NCBI GenBank assembly: GCA_000514715.1
Contig: AZWL01000042.1
Span: 1 to 39,092 of the forward strand
Source: Streptomyces sp. CNH099
GTDB taxonomy: Bacteria > Actinomycetota > Actinomycetes > Streptomycetales > Streptomycetaceae
Reading direction: 5' to 3'
DNA length: 39,092 bases
How positions within the stretch are numbered: position 1 is the stretch's first letter; each line of letters starts with the position of its first letter. Positions 16,023 to 23,999 of this stretch are shown piece after piece. The position numbers were made by a program, and so were the translations under genes. Below the pieces are notes generated by a model that made no database searches, was not told the origin of the DNA, and saw nothing but the letters and a program-made list of their open reading frames with translations.

Positions 16023-18346
16023 CAGCGCGTCCCCCTTCCAGTTCCGGCCGGGCGGCCCGGGCGCCGGGCGGCCCCCACGGGCGTGAGTTCGTGGACCACT
16101 CCGCTGGCCTCGGCGCTCTGGCCGGCCGGACTGCGGCCGGCGAGATGGTCGACGATGTCGTCCTCCAGCGAGGCCTGCACGGCCAGGACGTCGGCGACCG
16201 TGCGGCGCTGCAGATTGCGGTCGATCTGCCGCTGCAGAGCGGGCACGCCGTCCGGGTTGTAGTAGTCGGCGTACACCCCGTGCAGCGGGACACCGGACAC
16301 CCGGAACGGCGCGGTAGGCCGCCCGCGGTGCATCACCGACATGACGTACTGATACTGATCCAGCCCCTGGATGGTGTTCGCGTCGACGCCGGGCATCCGC
16401 TTGGCCACATAGGCGGCCTCGTCGTAGTCGGCCGCGGTCGTGGCCAGCACCGAGCGGTTCTGCAGCAGCGCGATCCGCGTCGTCTCGTTCAGCCGCATCG
16501 CCATCTGCGTCATCGCCGTCAGCCGCACCTCGTACTTGCGCAGCTGCTCCAAAATCTTCGCGATGCTGCCGTGCCCGGCGCTGTCGACGGCCACCAGCTC
16601 GTCGACGTACGCCCACAAGGTGGCCAGCACATCCGGGTCCGCCACGTCGGCGCGGCTGAGCCCGGCCCGCAGCAGATCGAAGATCAACAATGCGGAGACG
16701 AGTTCGTCGTCCCCGGAGGCGTTCGGACACAGAAACACGATCTTGTTTTCGTCCATGGCGCGCCGCGCGTCGTACCCGCCCCGGGGGTGGCCCAGGAACG
16801 CCCGCAGACTCATCGACGCCGCGATCCTGTCGATCGCATTGGTGACCACCGAGATCGCCGCCGGCTCATACGTCGGGAACGACGTGCGCCAGAACCGCAA
16901 GGTGTCGTCGAGCGAAGCCGCGCTCCGGCCGGCCAGGTACGGCAGCACCTCCTGGCGCCACGCCGCGTCCTGCAGCAACGCCTTGATCTGCAGCAGCGTC
17001 GGCTGGAGATCCGGGCGGCCGTCGTCGCACATCGCGTGAGCCAGGTGCGCCAGGGTGTGCACGGCGTTGGACAGGATGGTCCGCGCCCGCGGCGCGGTAC
17101 CGGCGTCCCAGCCCTGGATCGCGGCGATCGCCCCGACGACGGAGCCGACGACGTCCTGCACTTCCTCGACCCGCCGGCCCTCCATCGACAGCGGGTTCCA
17201 GCAAGCGACGCGATCGGTCAGCTCCGGCCGCCGCAGCGTGACCGTCCACACCCGGCCGGCCACCGCCGGGTGCGCGAGATACGGCAGCGCCCGCTTCAGC
17301 CCGAGTTCGTGCGGGTCGAGGAACCACACCCCGTCGCCGGCGTACGCCCGCGCCAGCGCCTGCACCAGCGCAAGCTCCGTCTTACCGAACCCGGACTTGC
17401 CGAACAGCGCCGCAAACTTCACATCCTGGACGTGCACGCCAGCCAGCCGCCGCGTGCCGTCCGGGCCGGTCACCCGACCCAGCGGCACCACATCGGGCTG
17501 ACCGGCGAAGGTGGGCAGCGCCGCCGGCGCCGCCGGCACCACCCCACCGGTGCGCGCCACGTTCAACGCCTCGCACGCCGCGGTCGGCGGCTTGAGCAGC
17601 GGCAGTATCTCCGAAACCGTCACCCACTGCCGGCGCGGCGGCGCGAAGTCGCCGCGCGACCACCGCCGGTCGAACGACCGCCGCCGCCACCAGGCGTTGC
17701 TGTACAGCTGCCAGCGCGGCCCGAACCGCGCCGGCCCCAAGGGGCGCCACCAGTTCTCGCCGGAGAACAGCGCCAGCATCCCGAGTACCTCATGAAGCCG
17801 CGCGCGGGCCTGCGCCGGGTGGGCCGCGGAGCAGCGCACCAGCAGCTGCACCTGGACCACCTGCGCGCCCGGGGTGAACTTGCCGACCTCCCAGGCCAGG
17901 TCCTGCGTCCGCGGCAGCACCACAGGCCGACGGCCCCCGCTGCCGGTGCCGGTACCGCCGGTGACCCCGTCCACCACCGCCCCCCGCATGCCGGAGGGCC
18001 GGCCGCCACCGGAGGAGGTGAGACGCTCGCCCCACGCCGCAGGGCCGCGGCGCTGCGCGCGGCGCAGCAACCGCTGCCGCCGCCGCTCCACCGCCCTGTC
18101 CGCGACCGGCACCATGTCCAAGACGAGTTCCGCCTGCTCCCCGGCCGCCGACTGCACCCGGGCGCAGCACTCGGCGAGCTGTCCCAGCGGATCGGGCTCC
18201 AGCCCCACCGCCCCGAGCGGCCGCTGATCCGGCTGCGCCAGCACCAGCTCCGCCCGCGCCACGTACTGCGGCGGCCGGCTGCCGCTCCGCCCGGGCTTGT
18301 CGAGATTCACCGCAGCGCCGAGACCGGCGTCCCAGCCGACGCTCAT
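16022..18346 (-). CDS. VirD4/TraD-like coupling ATPase
   Basis: 774 aa. An ATPase of the HerA/FtsK-VirD4 superfamily, probably the coupling protein that feeds DNA or protein to the T4SS. Walker A is GKSGFGKT (316-323), Walker B is LWAYVDEL (577-584, D582 E583), and MTQMAMRLNETTR (612-624) is a sensor-like helicase motif. The N-terminal 300 residues are divergent; no clear transmembrane helices are present, so membrane attachment may come from the small membrane protein encoded just upstream (18343-18915), with which it overlaps (ATGA). The C-terminus is disordered. A DNA translocase independent of the T4SS is the alternative. Confidence 0.85.
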   Translation of the reverse strand: MSVGWDAGLGAAVNLDKPGRSGSRPPQYVARAELVLAQPDQRPLGAVGLEPDPLGQLAECCARVQSAAGEQAELVLDMVPVADRAVERRRQRLLRRAQRRGPAAWGERLTSSGGGRPSGMRGAVVDGVTGGTGTGSGGRRPVVLPRTQDLAWEVGKFTPGAQVVQVQLLVRCSAAHPAQARARLHEVLGMLALFSGENWWRPLGPARFGPRWQLYSNAWWRRRSFDRRWSRGDFAPPRRQWVTVSEILPLLKPPTAACEALNVARTGGVVPAAPAALPTFAGQPDVVPLGRVTGPDGTRRLAGVHVQDVKFAALFGKSGFGKTELALVQALARAYAGDGVWFLDPHELGLKRALPYLAHPAVAGRVWTVTLRRPELTDRVACWNPLSMEGRRVEEVQDVVGSVVGAIAAIQGWDAGTAPRARTILSNAVHTLAHLAHAMCDDGRPDLQPTLLQIKALLQDAAWRQEVLPYLAGRSAASLDDTLRFWRTSFPTYEPAAISVVTNAIDRIAASMSLRAFLGHPRGGYDARRAMDENKIVFLCPNASGDDELVSALLIFDLLRAGLSRADVADPDVLATLWAYVDELVAVDSAGHGSIAKILEQLRKYEVRLTAMTQMAMRLNETTRIALLQNRSVLATTAADYDEAAYVAKRMPGVDANTIQGLDQYQYVMSVMHRGRPTAPFRVSGVPLHGVYADYYNPDGVPALQRQIDRNLQRRTVADVLAVQASLEDDIVDHLAGRSPAGQSAEASGVVHELTPVGAARRPGRPAGTGRGTR

Positions 18347-18915
18347 GAGCGGCTCCAGTCGCCGTGAACCGGCCGCGCTCCGGCGAACCGGACACCCGGG
18401 GCCGACCCACCATCGCCGTCCCGCACCTCCACCTGAGCGAAGGGCGTCGGCCGCAGCAGACTGCGCGCCCGAGCAGGGCCTTCGACGAAGTAGTGCAGCC
18501 GCTGGTCATGGCAGCGCAGCCGGACGCGCACCGCGCCGGCACGCCGCGGCCGCATCCGCGCGGTGGCCGGCACCCGATCCAGCTGCCGCGCGAACCGGGT
18601 GACCACCTCCGGCGACGGTTCGAATGTCTGAGCGGGCACCAGCTCCAGCTGCACCCGCTGCCGCAGCTCGGCCACCGCGCGCCGCCGCCACCAAGCCGCC
18701 AGGAACCCGATCCCCGCGACGAGGACCAGAGCCGCACCGGCAAGCACCCAGCGCATCGGCATCAGGGCGTTCACCGCCGCCCACCACCACCCGGTCAGCC
18801 GCTCCATCACATCTTGTCCCGTCGGGACCAGTGCCTCACCGCTGTCGCGATCCGACGGCGGCGGCGAGGACCTCCACACCATGAACTCCGCAGTTGAAAC
18901 GGCGGGTAGCGACAT
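18343..18915 (-). CDS. Single-pass membrane protein paired with the coupling ATPase
   Basis: 190 aa. The N-terminal 50 residues are mostly soluble, a membrane helix lies at about 54-76 (WVLAGAALVLVAGIGFLAAWW) followed by RRR, and the cytoplasmic C-terminal domain is about 110 aa. No family recognised. The start has AGGAG 6 nt upstream; the stop overlaps the ATPase start (ATGA). The tight coupling to an ATPase lacking membrane helices suggests that it anchors the ATPase, a split form of the usual VirD4 layout. Confidence 0.72.
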   Translation of the reverse strand: MSLPAVSTAEFMVWRSSPPPSDRDSGEALVPTGQDVMERLTGWWWAAVNALMPMRWVLAGAALVLVAGIGFLAAWWRRRAVAELRQRVQLELVPAQTFEPSPEVVTRFARQLDRVPATARMRPRRAGAVRVRLRCHDQRLHYFVEGPARARSLLRPTPFAQVEVRDGDGGSAPGVRFAGARPVHGDWSRS

Positions 18916-19181
18916 CCTGATCTCCTCCTCGATGAAGGTGGGCCGCCCCGGCGATGGGCCCTTTCCCGCAGCAAGCAGTCGTGCAGTGGAGGATGTGACA
19001 GCACGGGTCGAAGATCTTCGATTGCGGACACGTAGCGTCAGGGAGAACGCCTGATCGGATGTGATCACACGCTGCCAAGCCGTTCCGTTCGTGCGGAGGC
19101 CGTTGGCCCACTGCACGAACGGCGACCCGGAGAGGGCTGAGCATCACATTGGTGACCTTGAAGGCGCCAGGACCGCGTGGC
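18916..19181. other. Gene-free stretch with candidate operator boxes
   Basis: 266 bp between two leftward genes. It holds TGTGAC at 18994-18999 and the perfect palindrome TGTGATCACA at 19060-19069, plus a looser TCACATTGGTGA at 19143-19154 overlapping no gene. No coding frame with a ribosome binding site is visible. Confidence 0.5.
19060..19069. promoter_or_regulatory. Palindrome TGTGATCACA, candidate operator
   Basis: A perfect 10-bp palindrome 145 bp upstream of the membrane-protein/VirD4 unit. It resembles the half-sites seen at 14522-14591 before the lipoprotein-tad unit. GntR- and CRP-type regulators bind such sequences, but the regulator is not identified. Confidence 0.45.
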
Positions 19182-19349
19182 TCACCGCTGCTGTACCCAC
19201 CAGATGATCGCGGTTACGACGAAGGTGCCGAGCGTGCCGGAGGCTCCCCGGACGAACCCGTGGCCGGCGCTGCGCCCCAGGGCCCGCAGGCCCTGGTTCC
19301 CGCCCGCCCCTGGCCAGGGGCGGCGCCCAGCGGCCGACCGTGCGCTCAT
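19182..19349 (-). CDS. Small C-tail membrane protein (55 aa)
   Basis: The frame begins MSARSAAGRRPWPGAGG and ends TFVVTAIIWWVQQR: a Gly/Arg-rich start, then an amphipathic RALGRSAGHGFVRGASGT segment and one hydrophobic C-terminal helix. GGGAGG lies 3 nt before the ATG. GC3 bias fits a real gene. The shape (basic start, single C-terminal helix ending in WW-x-QQ/R) resembles small membrane proteins found in actinomycete transfer regions. No function is known. It is easily missed by length cut-offs. Confidence 0.65.
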   Translation of the reverse strand: MSARSAAGRRPWPGAGGNQGLRALGRSAGHGFVRGASGTLGTFVVTAIIWWVQQR

Positions 19350-19465
19350 GGACCTCCCACGGAGGTACCAAGTCGACGCCGACCTGCGGCGCCCCTTATT
19401 CTCTGGTGCAGAACTGATGGTACTTCTCCTGTTCGTGAGGAACTTTGCGTTCTGAACTGGGTGAG

Positions 19466-19577
19466 GAGCTGTCGGACTACGTGAGCGGCCCCCTGTTGGC
19501 GCGGGGGGTCGCTTCCTTTCACCTCCCGGGCTAGAGCTGTCGGACTACGTGTGGGACGGCGAACCCGTTGGCGCGGG
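19466..19577. repeat. Two-unit direct repeat (18 bp + 11 bp) upstream of the HTH gene
   Basis: GAGCTGTCGGACTACGTG occurs at 19466-19483 and again at 19534-19551 (68 bp apart). Each copy is followed by GTTGGCGCGGG (19495-19505 and 19567-19577). The spacing between the two elements differs slightly (12 and 16 nt gap), so the two motifs rather than the whole unit are conserved. The region 19350-19719 otherwise holds no gene. Candidate roles are operator of the HTH gene, or iterons of a replication or transfer site. Confidence 0.7.
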
Positions 19578-19719
19578 TACCGGTGCAGAGCCCGTTGAAC
19601 TCGACCTCTCGAAGCCGGTCGTTGCCGTCCGGACAGAAGCCTAGCGACGAGTCCCGACAATAAGTTGGGGCAAAAGACGTCGCGAGACATCAATGATGGC
19701 GAAGAGGAGGGAAGGTCCT

Positions 19720-20445
19720 GTGCCAGCTCGACCGAAGACCCCGGATCCTACGAAGGGCGCAGTCGAAGCCTTCGCCTACGACCTACGCGAGGCAGGCCTG
19801 GGCAGGGCGCCCATCTCGCACATCGCGTCCCATGAGCCGGTCTCACGCGCGGCTCTGTACGCGGCGCTGTCAGGCACCCGCCTTCCGTCGAGCAACACGG
19901 TCTCGGCACTGCTGCGTTGGTGGGTAGGCGAACCGTCGATCGAGGCGTCCGAACAGGTAGAGAAACGGTACGCATGGGCATGGGTGGACCGGCTTCCGGC
20001 AGGTCACGAGCGTAAGCGGGAAGCCCGTGCGTGGATGCGACGATATGACCGCCTGGTGCGAGAGGTCTCGGATGCTCGTGCCCAGCACCCCGCCGCAGAC
20101 CCGGTGTCCATCCCGATACCGCAGGAGCAGCAGGAGTTCATCGTTGCCCTACGGGACGTTCTGCAGAACCTACCGGCGGAGGACTCGGAACTGGACGAGG
20201 AGTCGACCTGGATCATCATCGCGCTCGCTGGACGCATTGAGGGCTACCTGGCCGGCAAATACATCCCCACCTCCGAGACCCTCTGGTATCTCTCACAAGC
20301 CATCGCCGAGCAACGCGGCCAGAAGACGCGAGAGGTGTTCTGGCCGCTCCTACGGCTGGCCGACCGAGCGCGGAGGGCTCGTCTTCGAGACCGTCGGCTC
20401 GCACGACAGCACCGTTCTCCTGAACTTGAGGCGCCTAAAGGATGA
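19720..20445 (+). CDS. HTH (XRE-like) regulator, convergent with the T4SS genes
   Basis: 241 aa. The N-terminal helix-turn-helix region (about 13-70; EPVSRAALYAALSGTRLPSSNTVSALLRWW) resembles the Streptomyces XRE-type proteins. The rest is helical with no other domain recognised. GTG 19720 is chosen because GGAGGGAAGG lies directly upstream; ATG codons at 19693 and 19696 have no ribosome binding site. It is the only rightward gene between 2.4 and 31.8 kb, and its end overlaps the end of the transglycosylase gene by 11 bp on the opposite strand. It may control the flanking leftward operons; this is inference. Confidence 0.75.
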   Translation: MPARPKTPDPTKGAVEAFAYDLREAGLGRAPISHIASHEPVSRAALYAALSGTRLPSSNTVSALLRWWVGEPSIEASEQVEKRYAWAWVDRLPAGHERKREARAWMRRYDRLVREVSDARAQHPAADPVSIPIPQEQQEFIVALRDVLQNLPAEDSELDEESTWIIIALAGRIEGYLAGKYIPTSETLWYLSQAIAEQRGQKTREVFWPLLRLADRARRARLRDRRLARQHRSPELEAPKG

Positions 20446-21475
20446 CTCCGCGGCTGCGGAGGAACGCGACGGGATCGACATCGCTGCCGTAGCCGGGCTC
20501 GGTGCGGACCTCGAAGTGCAGGTGCGGGCCCGAAGAGCGGGTGCCGCTGGTGCCGACAGCGCCGATAGGCGCCCCGGCGGCGACCTGCTGCCCGTGCCGG
20601 ACGGTGATCGCGGACAGGTGGGCGTACTGGGTGTAGTAGCCGTCCGGATGCCGGATGACGACGGTGTTGCCGTACGGGTCGCCGTCGACGCCGTAGCCGG
20701 CCATCACCACCGTCCCGCCGCCGGCCGCGACCACGCGGGTGCCCTGCGGGGCGGCGAAGTCGATGCCGGTGTGGAAACCGCTGGCCCACTGGCCGCCGGC
20801 CGCCCGGTATCCGGTCGAGACGGCGGCGTCGACCGGCCGGGTGTAGCCGGTCCGGCCGGGCACGGCGTGGCCGGCGGCGAAGTGCTTCTCCAGCTCGCGT
20901 ATGCGGCGTACGTAGGTGCGGGTCTCGGTGAAGTCGGGGACGCCGCCGGCCTGCAGCACCGCGCCCGGGCCGGCGTTGTACCCGGCCAGCATGACGTTGA
21001 CCGGATCACCGGGGATCTCCTCAAGGTCGCCTGCGAGGGTGCACAGGTAGCCGGCCGCGGACGGGATGGCGTCGGCCGGGTCCCACACGTCGGCGCGGCC
21101 GTCGCGGTTGGCGTCTTTGCCGTGGGTGGCCCAGGTGCCGGGCATGAACTGGGCGATGCCCTGGGCGCCGGCAGAGGACCGCGCGTTCGGGTTGAAGCCG
21201 GACTCGGTCTGGATGACCGCGGCCAGCAACGGCGGACTGAGCGTGGGACACGCGTTGCCGGCCCGGACGATCAGCTCCTCGTACGCGGCCGGCACCATGC
21301 CGGGAGCGAGCCCGGCGGCGATCCCCGGTGCCGCCCCGCCCGTACCTTCGCCGTCGTGGGAGCGGGCCGTCGGCAGCCATGCGCCCGTGGTCAGCAGCGC
21401 CAGCCCGAGCAGCGCTGCGAACGCGATGACCGAGCCCGCAGCCAGCCGTCCCAGCAGCTTGGCCTCGCGGCTCAC
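20435..21475 (-). CDS. Bifunctional lytic transglycosylase / M23 endopeptidase (VirB1-like)
   Basis: 346 aa. A membrane anchor (about 10-33), an SLT domain (about 62-200) with ESGFNPNARSSAGAQGIAQF, catalytic Glu91, and YNAGPG (166-171), then an M23 LytM domain (about 230-346) with zinc ligands H235, D239 (HTGID) and H320 (PHLHFEV), plus H286. Both active sites look complete, so the enzyme should cut glycan and peptide bonds and open the wall for the secretion apparatus, the role of VirB1 and of TcpG/CwlT in Gram-positive conjugation. GTG 21475 overlaps the VirB6-like stop (GTGA). Confidence 0.92.
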   Translation of the reverse strand: MSREAKLLGRLAAGSVIAFAALLGLALLTTGAWLPTARSHDGEGTGGAAPGIAAGLAPGMVPAAYEELIVRAGNACPTLSPPLLAAVIQTESGFNPNARSSAGAQGIAQFMPGTWATHGKDANRDGRADVWDPADAIPSAAGYLCTLAGDLEEIPGDPVNVMLAGYNAGPGAVLQAGGVPDFTETRTYVRRIRELEKHFAAGHAVPGRTGYTRPVDAAVSTGYRAAGGQWASGFHTGIDFAAPQGTRVVAAGGGTVVMAGYGVDGDPYGNTVVIRHPDGYYTQYAHLSAITVRHGQQVAAGAPIGAVGTSGTRSSGPHLHFEVRTEPGYGSDVDPVAFLRSRGVIL

Positions 21476-23976
21476 CGGCCCCGCCTCCAGCCGGGGAAGC
21501 GGCGCCGGATCGGCGCGGGGTGGATCCTCGGCGGCAGCCGCCGCCGGCGGCGGCGCTCGGCGGGCCGGGCCTCATGGCGCTCGCGCAGCCGGGCGGCACG
21601 CTCGCGAAGGACCGCGTGCCGTCCGGTGGCCGGCGCCGGCCGGACCGGCGGGGGTGCGATCGGGGCGCGCCGCGGCCGGCGGCCGGTCCCTGCGCCGGCC
21701 GGGGCGGGGCGTGCCGCCGGCCCTCGGCGGTGCCCCGCCGGTGCCGGCCGGCCGCTACCGGCCGGGGTGGGACCGGTGGACGCGCCGCGCAAGCGCGCGA
21801 TGCGCGCTCGCAGCCCGCTGCGGTCGGCCGGCACGTGAGCGGGCAGGCCGACTCCTGCACCGGCGGCGGCCAGGCGGTCGCGCAGCACCCTCTCCCCAGC
21901 GGGGGAGAACGCGGCGCGCGCGGCGAGGGCCCCGCCGCGCATGGAGGCCCTCGCGGCTGTCGACGTGCCGCGGGCGGCGGCGCCGGCCGCCCGCGCGGTG
22001 CCGCGCAGGGCGCCCCCGCCGGCGCGCACCGCGCCGAGGCCGCCGCGGCGGGCGCCCAGGGAGCGGCCGGTGACGAGGCGGGCCGCCGTCGGCCCGCCGC
22101 CGGCGGCGGCCATGAACGCCGCATACGCCAGGGTGCGGCCGATGTTGCTGCGGGAGCCGGTGGAATCCGTCGGGGAGGTCGTCGACTGGCCGCCGAAACT
22201 GGAGTTGCCCATCCGGGTGCGGGCACGGGCCGCGAGGCTGCCGGCGGTGCGCATCAGGCGCCTGCGGTAGACGAACGCGGCGACGCAGACGACGTCGATG
22301 ATGACGAACCGGCCGATGATCCCGCCGGGGATGGGGTCCGCCTCATCGTCGGGGAAGGGCTCGGGCCTGGCGCCGGGTCCCGTGGGGGGTCCGGCCGGCT
22401 CGCTCAGCAGGGCGTCGATGAACACGACGAAGACCGCCAGCGCGGTGATGGACAGCACCATCAAGGTCAGGTACCGGCCGATCGACGTGGCCCGGGCCCA
22501 CAGCCAGGCCCGTCCGGGCCCGGGGGCGACGCCGATGACGAGCGCGAACTTCGCGAGCATGGCCTCGATGACGAGGGCGAACTGGGCGGTCAGGAAGGTG
22601 AAGACGGTCACGACGATGAACAGCGCCACCAAGAGGGCGGCCAGCAGGGCGAACAGGACGCCGCCGACCTTCTCGGCCGAGGCGGCCTTCGCGGCCGCGG
22701 CCGAGCCGCCGACGCAGGTGTCCTCGAAGTCCTCGACCGGCCCGGTGGCCAGGATCTCGTCCCAGGCGTCCTCGTCGTCGGCCCAGGGGCCCATCACGAA
22801 GTCGCGGTCGGCTTCCTCCTTCTCGCGGCGCTTGTCGGCGAGCCACCCCCCGACACCGGGAATCTTCTCGATCTTGTTGTTGATCCACGTGCTGAGCGGG
22901 CCGCTGGCCTTGTCGCGCTCCTCTTCGAGGACCTCCTCATACACCGCCTGGCGCACCCGCATGTCGCGGAAGTCCTCATCGCACCTGCCGGAGAACGTGC
23001 GCCCGTACGTCAGCAGCTGCGAGGTCTTCACGACGAAGGCGTCGACGATCGCGTCGGTGATCGGGCGGGAGATCTCACGCGAGGCGGCATCGCCGATCCC
23101 GTCCACCCCTGCCTTCGTCTCCTCGTCGCCCCTGCCGGGCGGGCGCTGCTCCAACGTCAGGCCGGCGACCTCGGCGGCCATCGCGCGGGCGGTGCCGACC
23201 GCACCTCGGTCCTCATCCAGCAGCAGCGGCACCGGGGAGGCTAGCGCGCCGATCGACACCGCGGAGATGACCAGCGCCGCGACCGCTTCCCCCCAGCCTC
23301 GCGCCCGGGTGCCGAACATCCAGTGCCAGCCGGCGACCACCGCGGCGAACGTGAGCATCAGCGCCGGCAGACCCAGCTCCGTCACCACGTTGGCGTTCCA
23401 GGTGTTGGCCACCCGCACCGCCGGCGCGAACAGCAACACGGCCAGGGAGAACGCCAGCGCCCAGGCGATCAGCCAGCACTCGAACGCGATCGACCACAGG
23501 ATGAACTGGAAGAGGATCTGCACCACGAAGTGCTGCGCCTTCTTGTCCCACGCCTTCCAGTCGCCGGTATCGGCGGTGACCTGGTAGATCGCGATCGGGT
23601 TGCCGTCCCGGTCGCGCACGTTGAACGCCCCGAGCACACCCTTCGACGCCGCCAGCTCGTTCTTGCGCTTCTCGACCAGGGCGTCGAACTCCGCCCTGGC
23701 CTTGCGCCGCTCCTCGGCCCGCTGCTCCTTCTCCTCCTGCTCTTCGAATTCCCGCTCGGTGGGGGTGTTCGGGTTGTCGCCCAGGCACTGGTTGCCGCCC
23801 AGCTGCCGGTCGCTGCACGGGTTCGGCGCATCCTGGGCCCAGGCCACCGCCGCGCCACCGAGGACGAGCACCGTGACCGACACCACCAGCAGCACCAGCC
23901 CGGTGGTCAGGGCACGCAGCGGCCGAAGCCACGCCGGCATCACCGCCAAGGCGGCACGGGCCTCCGGCGTACGCAT
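21472..23976 (-). CDS. VirB6/TrbL-like polytopic T4SS membrane protein
   Basis: 834 aa. An N-terminal helix (about 20-46) is followed by a short Cys-containing stretch, a charged coiled-coil (about 70-110, EEQEEKEQRAEERRKARAEF) and a cluster of membrane helices (about 150-265). A soluble loop of some 190 residues with paired Cys follows, then more helices (about 460-620) and a long Gly/Ala/Arg/Pro-rich cytoplasmic tail. The layout matches VirB6/TrbL-type channel proteins of Gram-positive conjugation systems. ATG 23976 is preceded by GGAGGT; an ATG at 24000 overlapping the VirB4 stop (TGATG) is the alternative. The downstream gene overlaps by GTGA. Confidence 0.82.
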   Translation of the reverse strand: MRTPEARAALAVMPAWLRPLRALTTGLVLLVVSVTVLVLGGAAVAWAQDAPNPCSDRQLGGNQCLGDNPNTPTEREFEEQEEKEQRAEERRKARAEFDALVEKRKNELAASKGVLGAFNVRDRDGNPIAIYQVTADTGDWKAWDKKAQHFVVQILFQFILWSIAFECWLIAWALAFSLAVLLFAPAVRVANTWNANVVTELGLPALMLTFAAVVAGWHWMFGTRARGWGEAVAALVISAVSIGALASPVPLLLDEDRGAVGTARAMAAEVAGLTLEQRPPGRGDEETKAGVDGIGDAASREISRPITDAIVDAFVVKTSQLLTYGRTFSGRCDEDFRDMRVRQAVYEEVLEEERDKASGPLSTWINNKIEKIPGVGGWLADKRREKEEADRDFVMGPWADDEDAWDEILATGPVEDFEDTCVGGSAAAAKAASAEKVGGVLFALLAALLVALFIVVTVFTFLTAQFALVIEAMLAKFALVIGVAPGPGRAWLWARATSIGRYLTLMVLSITALAVFVVFIDALLSEPAGPPTGPGARPEPFPDDEADPIPGGIIGRFVIIDVVCVAAFVYRRRLMRTAGSLAARARTRMGNSSFGGQSTTSPTDSTGSRSNIGRTLAYAAFMAAAGGGPTAARLVTGRSLGARRGGLGAVRAGGGALRGTARAAGAAARGTSTAARASMRGGALAARAAFSPAGERVLRDRLAAAGAGVGLPAHVPADRSGLRARIARLRGASTGPTPAGSGRPAPAGHRRGPAARPAPAGAGTGRRPRRAPIAPPPVRPAPATGRHAVLRERAARLRERHEARPAERRRRRRLPPRIHPAPIRRRFPGWRRGR

Positions 23977-23999
23977 GCACCGCCACCTCCGGGCGGTCA

